Source: a virus. Taken from it: 32,374 bases of DNA. The position numbers and the translations under genes were made by a program. Under the pieces are notes generated by a model. That model made no database searches. It saw only the letters and a program-made list of their open reading frames with translations, and was not told where the DNA came from. The stretch lies in the IMG/VR virus record IMGVR_UViG_3300037258_000269, positions 1 to 32,374 of that record, one strand, 5' to 3'. Positions within the stretch are counted from its first letter, which is position 1. Every line of letters starts with the position of its first letter. Shown here one piece after another: positions 29,834 to 32,374 of the stretch.

Positions 29834-29921
29834 CCTAATGCTGAAGTTCACAGCAACAGCATTAGGCTGGCGCAAGCCGGGGACAATACCACGTGTAAAT
29901 CTCTAATGGACACGCAGTATT
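29834..29921 (+). ncRNA. Candidate structured RNA element with three consecutive hairpins
   Basis: Hairpin 1: CCTAATGCTG (29834-29843) with CAGCATTAGG (29857-29866), ten perfect pairs. Hairpin 2 follows immediately: CTGGC and GCCGG (29867-29880, one G-U) closing a GCAA tetraloop. Hairpin 3: AATAC and GTATT (29885-29889/29917-29921) and CGTGT and ACACG (29892-29896/29910-29914) with a 2x2 internal loop. A GNRA loop is a sign of RNA selection. CTAAT and ATTAG segments recur, allowing alternative pairing. No match to a known riboswitch recognised; no coding ORF of note here. Confidence 0.5.
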
Positions 29922-29967
29922 AGGAATAGTTTAATACATTGGAGATAAAAAAAGCAAAGGAGATTTT

Positions 29968-30132
29968 ATGCAAATAGATATTTATCACAGGTCAGTTCAG
30001 TTGCTAGAACGAATCGCAAATTCTGTTCATGACCGAGATCCAAAGAACCCAAATCTATTAACGTTTAGTCTTAGTGAAATACATATAGTTGAAGATTGGC
30101 TAAAGGATTTGCTAAAAGAACTTAAAGATTAA
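29968..30132 (+). CDS. Hypothetical small protein, 54 aa
   Basis: AAAGGAG at 29956-29962, ATG 29968. Two amphipathic helices (QIDIYHRSVQLLERIANSVH and SLSEIHIVEDWLKDLLKELK) linked by a polar loop (DRDPKNPN). No family recognised. Its stop codon lies at the base of a strong terminator, so this is the end of the transcription unit that begins at the Cro-like gene. Confidence 0.62.
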   Translation: MQIDIYHRSVQLLERIANSVHDRDPKNPNLLTFSLSEIHIVEDWLKDLLKELKD

Positions 30133-30167
30133 AAAGCCCGCAAGTGGAGACACGAACGGGCTTTTTT
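30131..30167 (+). terminator. Strong intrinsic terminator
   Basis: AAAAAGCCCG (30131-30140) pairs with CGGGCTTTTT (30157-30166) over a 16-base loop and ends in a T-run. It overlaps the stop codon of the 54-aa gene. It separates the Cro-like unit from the replication genes, which must have their own promoter or rely on antitermination. Confidence 0.92.
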
Positions 30168-30379
30168 GCATCTATTACAAGGGAAAGACCTATGAATATA
30201 ACAACAAGGATAATATAGCATGAATGATGAATTAGGGAAGTATTAAAAGATTTAAGATTTAAGGGTGAGGCTTCCTGCCTCTAATATATCGTAAATGTTT
30301 GAAGTTTTGGCGACCGATAACATTTACTACCAAGCATATCCCCCTTTTTTGAGGGATTGATCCAGGAGTGCATTGTAAC
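30168..30379 (+). promoter_or_regulatory. Non-coding stretch before the replication genes, three hairpins
   Basis: No convincing ORF. Contains GAGGC-TTCCT-GCCTC (30267-30281), then GTAAATGTT (30291-30299) with AACATTTAC (30319-30327), then ATCCC and GGGAT around a T-rich loop (about 30339-30357). The last hairpin lies just before the AGGAG site at 30363-30367. No clear -35/-10 pair was identified. A regulated leader for the replication operon is plausible. Confidence 0.4.
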
Positions 30380-30616
30380 ATGTCAAGCAAAAAAGATAAC
30401 TATTATTCTCTCACAAAAAATGACTTCATCCGATATTTATATCAAGAAGGCCAACGCAAGGGTGTGCACAAACACCCCGATTTCTATTCAGAAATATTGA
30501 AATTTGTTGCCAGTGAAGACGGTCAAAAATCCTTTGCCAAATTCAGACAATTGAATCCTTCCTCTGTCGGTATAACGGCAATCAACGCCCATCAAATATT
30601 AAAAAGAGCCTTTTAA
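30380..30616 (+). CDS. Hypothetical protein upstream of the replication initiator, 78 aa
   Basis: ATG 30380 with AGGAG twelve bases upstream; the in-frame GTG at 30368 directly abuts that site and is unlikely. Basic N-terminal half (SKKDNYYSLTKNDFIRYLYQ), then helices, ending NAHQILKRAF. No family recognised. Followed after one base by the initiator gene, so probably a replication accessory or regulator. Confidence 0.58.
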   Translation: MSSKKDNYYSLTKNDFIRYLYQEGQRKGVHKHPDFYSEILKFVASEDGQKSFAKFRQLNPSSVGITAINAHQILKRAF

Positions 30617-30617
30617 A

Positions 30618-31460
30618 ATGAGTATAGACGCCATTAACTGGGCATGGAGCCAGGTAGATGTTTCTCCATCAGAAAAATTAATTCTTCTTTCGTACGCGGA
30701 TAGAGCATCCGAATCCATGGAAGCTTGGCCTTCTAAAACGCGTCTTTCCCGAGACACTTGTCTTAGTCATAACACAATTGATAAAGGCCTAAAATCCTTG
30801 ATCGAAAAAGGCAAGATCATAAAGACCGGTTGCGAGAGAAATCAGGTACCCATTTATCGACTAATTGGGGTATCCAAGCGCGAAGATAATCATAAAAACT
30901 TATCCACAGCCCCCCCCAAAATTGGTACCCCCCCCAAAACCCATACCCCCCCCAAAATTGGGGGGAGTACCCCCCCCAAAATTGGGGGGAGTACCCCCCC
31001 CAAAATTGGTACCCAGAACCATAAGAAGAACCCCCAAAGGAATCCAAAGGGAGAAATCCTTACTTTTTCTTCATTTTTTTCTTCAGAAGATTTTTTTAAA
31101 TACGTAAAAGATTTAATAGCGGTCACAAAAAAGAATCCCCTTGAACAATTAACAGAAGAAGTGATTTTTTATGCTGATAAGTCGAAAGGAAAACGGGATC
31201 AAGTTGAATCGGTAAAAATGGCTGTCCATCTCATAAAAAGCGGTCAGTGGAAAACGCCTAATGGTTTTAAGGGAATTACTTCGAAGTCGATAAAAGAAAA
31301 AGAAGAAAAATATGAAATAGAAAAACAAGAGCAGATACAAAAAAATGCGGCAGTCGATAGCAAGGTGGTTAATTTACTTAAAGAAATTGTGGTTAAATCG
31401 CCCCAAATGACTATGGCAGAAAGATTAAAGATTTATAGAGAACAGATAAGTGCTAACTAA
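30618..31460 (+). CDS. Replication initiator, lambda O-like, with internal origin
   Basis: 280 aa. Residues 1-85 form a winged helix-turn-helix (LILLSYADRASESMEAWPSK, then TRLSRDTCLSHNTIDKGLKS and LIEKGKIIKT) of the kind found in phage replication proteins. Residues 97-131 are a repetitive linker of TPPKIG/TPPKIGGST units encoded by GC-rich iterons. The C-terminal half is Lys/Glu-rich and helical and may contact the host helicase loader or DnaB. As in lambda O, the gene contains what looks like its own origin: a DnaA box at 30900-30908 next to the iterons. No helicase loader (P/DnaC-like) gene was recognised next to it. The repeats belong to the coding frame without interruption. Confidence 0.8.
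   Translation: MSIDAINWAWSQVDVSPSEKLILLSYADRASESMEAWPSKTRLSRDTCLSHNTIDKGLKSLIEKGKIIKTGCERNQVPIYRLIGVSKREDNHKNLSTAPPKIGTPPKTHTPPKIGGSTPPKIGGSTPPKIGTQNHKKNPQRNPKGEILTFSSFFSSEDFFKYVKDLIAVTKKNPLEQLTEEVIFYADKSKGKRDQVESVKMAVHLIKSGQWKTPNGFKGITSKSIKEKEEKYEIEKQEQIQKNAAVDSKVVNLLKEIVVKSPQMTMAERLKIYREQISAN
30900..30908 (+). promoter_or_regulatory. Perfect DnaA box
   Basis: TTATCCACA, the high-affinity DnaA binding sequence, one base before the first C-run of the iterons and inside the initiator gene. Its position next to iterons is what plasmid and phage theta origins show; a chance match of nine bases exactly here is unlikely but possible. Confidence 0.75.
30910..31009. repeat. Five iterons, core C8-AAAATTGG: candidate replication origin
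   Basis: C8 runs start at 30910, 30928, 30946, 30970 and 30994, each followed by AAAA. Four copies continue TTGG; the second reads AAAACCCA. Spacing is 18, 18, 24, 24, all multiples of three so the reading frame is kept. Copies three and four are inverted repeats, CCCCCCAA-AA-TTGGGGGG. A T-rich, easily melted stretch follows at 31059-31104. Same layout as the lambda origin within gene O. Confidence 0.82.
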
Positions 31461-31677
31461 ACATCAGTGCCAGAAAATGATATTCAACTGCGCTGTAAAA
31501 TTTGGAGTCTCACCTAAGCTCATTTCAACCCGCTTGCTGAGTGAGGAAGATAAGGGAGACATGTTAGCTGGTCATTTATCGGAAGAGGCGCTAGAATGTC
31601 ATATTCAGGTTTGGAAGGTTGCCGGAATGCCTGATATTGCGCATGGGCTTTATGAGAGATATAGGCCTAATTATTAA
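31450..31677 (+). CDS. Hypothetical protein, 75 aa
   Basis: GTG start at 31450 overlaps the end of the initiator gene; ATG at 31477 is an alternative, and neither has a strong RBS. Helical sequence (FNCAVKFGVSPKLISTRLLS, SEEALECHIQVWKVAGMPDI). Three cysteines but no paired CxxC motif. No family recognised. Coupling to the initiator suggests a replication-linked role, by position only. Confidence 0.58.
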   Translation: MLTKHQCQKMIFNCAVKFGVSPKLISTRLLSEEDKGDMLAGHLSEEALECHIQVWKVAGMPDIAHGLYERYRPNY

Positions 31678-31699
31678 CTTTTAACGAGATAGGTTTATT

Positions 31700-31897
31700 A
31701 TGCAAAATGGACTTGTAAAGTGGTTTAACGAGGGAAAGGGATTTGGATTTATTTCTTCCGAAGGCAAAGATTATTTTGTTTACTTCAAAGAAATTCAAAC
31801 TGACGGCTTCAAGACGTTGAGGGAAGGACAGAAGGTGCAATTTGTTGCCGGAACATCCCCAAAAGGCGCTTGTGCTAAAGAAGTAAAGGTTCTTTAA
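31700..31897 (+). CDS. Cold-shock domain protein (CspA-like)
   Basis: 65 aa, the length of bacterial CspA proteins; binds single-stranded RNA or DNA through a five-stranded OB-fold and can melt RNA structure. Both RNA-binding motifs are visible: RNP1 KGFGFI (residues 13-18) and RNP2 YFVYF (25-29), where the usual histidine of VFVHF is tyrosine. The start [16 protein letters not shown] is typical of the family. RBS is weak (ATAGG). Last rightward gene, ending before a shared terminator; could aid translation of phage messages or act as an antiterminator, as CspA-family proteins can. Confidence 0.92.
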   Translation: MQNGLVKWFNEGKGFGFISSEGKDYFVYFKEIQTDGFKTLREGQKVQFVAGTSPKGACAKEVKVL

Positions 31898-31903
31898 GGA
31901 AAA

Positions 31904-31937
31904 AAGCTCACAGTTTATGCCGTGAGCTTCAGCTTTT
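31904..31937. terminator. Convergent terminator between cold-shock gene and leftward junction operon
   Basis: AAGCTCAC (31904-31911) pairs perfectly with GTGAGCTT (31922-31929) over a 10-base loop. A-rich sequence precedes it and a T-containing tract follows, so it can act in both directions between the convergent genes ending at 31897 and 31936. Confidence 0.75.
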
Positions 31938-32085
31938 ACAAATTAACCTTGGTTAGGACGTGCAAAATCCTGGCTATAACAGCTCCCAACAAAATCATTT
32001 CCCAGAATTTTAGATTTACGCGTTGAAGTATCATAAACATCAGTCCAGAACCAATAATTGTATTTGCGATGTGATCTATAATCAA
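31936..32085 (-). CDS. Small membrane protein, 49 aa, TTG start
   Basis: No ATG fits; TTG at 32083-32085 has AAGGAAAT about seven bases upstream, shared with the stop of the preceding gene. One or two hydrophobic helices: IANTIIGSGLMFMILQRV and MILLGAVIARILHVLTKV. Two short helices with a basic end are reminiscent of small holins, but this is not diagnostic. Last gene of the leftward junction operon. Confidence 0.52.
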   Translation of the reverse strand: MIIDHIANTIIGSGLMFMILQRVNLKFWEMILLGAVIARILHVLTKVNL

Positions 32086-32089
32086 AATT

Positions 32090-32230
32090 TCATTTCCTTA
32101 TTTGCAAAAACCAAGGCAAAGAAAATCCCAATATGCCTCCTTCCCACCAAGACAAATCAACGTGGTTATTTATAACCGTTAGGATTCCGATGCCAATTAA
32201 AATTTTTAGTAAGTATTCCGTCCAATGCAT
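32090..32230 (-). CDS. Small membrane protein, 46 aa
   Basis: ATG at 32228-32230 with AGGAG four bases upstream. Hydrophobic N-terminal segment (YLLKILIGIGILTVINN, about residues 6-22), a polar hinge (HVDLSWWEGG), then a second hydrophobic part (ILGFSLPWFLQI) and RK at the end. Possibly two membrane spans. Tightly placed between the junction gene and the 49-aa gene. Together they are candidates for a holin/antiholin pair, unproven. Confidence 0.58.
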   Translation of the reverse strand: MHWTEYLLKILIGIGILTVINNHVDLSWWEGGILGFSLPWFLQIRK

Positions 32231-32237
32231 TTTGCTC

Positions 32238-32374
32238 CTACCTCTCAATTTTCTCATAAAGTTTTAGATATCTACGGCAAAAACCTGCTAGACTCTCCGC
32301 CGCGAATGGATGGATACACTTTTCGATAATTTGTTCCCCGCCTTCGTTTTCTACTTCAAGGATGAACCCGAAGC
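32238..32374 (-). CDS. C-terminal part of the junction-spanning 94-aa gene
   Basis: Second copy of the 3' portion of the gene at 1-278, with its true stop (TAG complementary to 32238-32240). It reads on beyond the window end into sequence present only at the left end. The one base that differs from the left copy (32355) is silent. Not a separate gene. Confidence 0.85.
   Translation of the reverse strand, partial: FGFILEVENEGGEQIIEKCIHPFAAESLAGFCRRYLKLYEKIER
32245..32374. repeat. Terminal direct repeat, right copy
   Basis: Repeats 1-130 with a single C/T difference at 32355. Removing one copy gives a circle of 32,244 bp. Confidence 0.93.

Noticed and set aside
30220-30284. Possible 21-aa ORF with AAGGA upstream, broken by a frameshift
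   Set aside because: The ATG frame ends after eight codons; a plausible continuation needs an added base. Too short to separate from chance, and it overlaps the hairpins.
30910-31009. CRISPR array
   Set aside because: Repeats are 18-24 bases apart with no unique spacers and lie in frame in a coding gene; they fit iterons. No cas genes are present.
30817-31126. Leftward and alternative rightward Gly/Pro-rich ORFs across the iterons
   Set aside because: They are by-products of the C8/G8 repeats; the initiator frame continues on both sides and carries the helix-turn-helix domain.

Overview
The window reads as one complete, circularly assembled genome of a tailed phage with P22-like (short-tailed, podovirus-type) architecture. 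The first 130 bases recur as the last 130 with one mismatch, and one leftward gene is continuous only if the ends are joined, so the unit is about 32,244 bp. No integrase, tRNA, insertion sequence or CRISPR array was recognised. The sequence is AT-rich with good Shine-Dalgarno sites and sigma70-like promoters. Virion gene order resembles phages of Gammaproteobacteria, but the host species cannot be read from the sequence.

Region 1 (about 600-20,420, rightward): packaging and virion genes. Order: a 58-aa ORF, small and large terminase, P22-type portal, scaffold, major capsid, gp4-like tail accessory factor, gp10-like DNA-stabilisation protein, three probable DNA-ejection/internal proteins, then fibre genes (a collar-domain fibre, a large GGTG-repeat fibre, a smaller fibre-like protein). 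The capsid gene has its own strong promoter, a ~160-nt leader and a terminator. A block of small, mostly charged proteins lies between the fibre genes. A 38-aa antisense membrane ORF with its own promoter sits in the gap before the collar fibre.

Region 2 (about 20,460-22,900, rightward): T4-type lysozyme, a short coiled-coil protein, a VRR-NUC nuclease, an unknown 162-aa protein, and a ParA ATPase with a ribbon-helix-helix partner. An 8-bp repeat (GACATCAA) is tandemly arrayed at the parA promoter. Related copies follow the ribbon-helix-helix gene, and another array lies inside recT.

Region 3 (about 22,970-29,050, leftward): early genes, with a RecE-like exonuclease and RecT annealing protein, several small proteins (one frameshifted), an SF2 helicase with a cysteine-rich C-terminal part, and three further small proteins. 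The operon starts at a TTGACA-N17-TATCAT promoter with a palindrome in its spacer. It diverges from a Cro-like gene, as in a lysogeny/early control region.

Region 4 (about 29,100-31,900, rightward): Cro-like protein, small membrane ORFs, two structured intergenic stretches, and a lambda O-like replication initiator whose gene contains a perfect DnaA box and five GC-rich iterons, a probable theta origin. A cold-shock protein ends the unit at a terminator shared with Region 5.

Region 5 (31,936 leftward across the junction to about 554): four small leftward genes from one strong promoter; two encode tiny membrane proteins.

Taken together, partition genes, repeated candidate centromere sites, a self-contained origin and no integrase suggest a temperate phage kept as a low-copy plasmid (a phage-plasmid). 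That lifestyle is inference; the gene families and motifs are seen directly.
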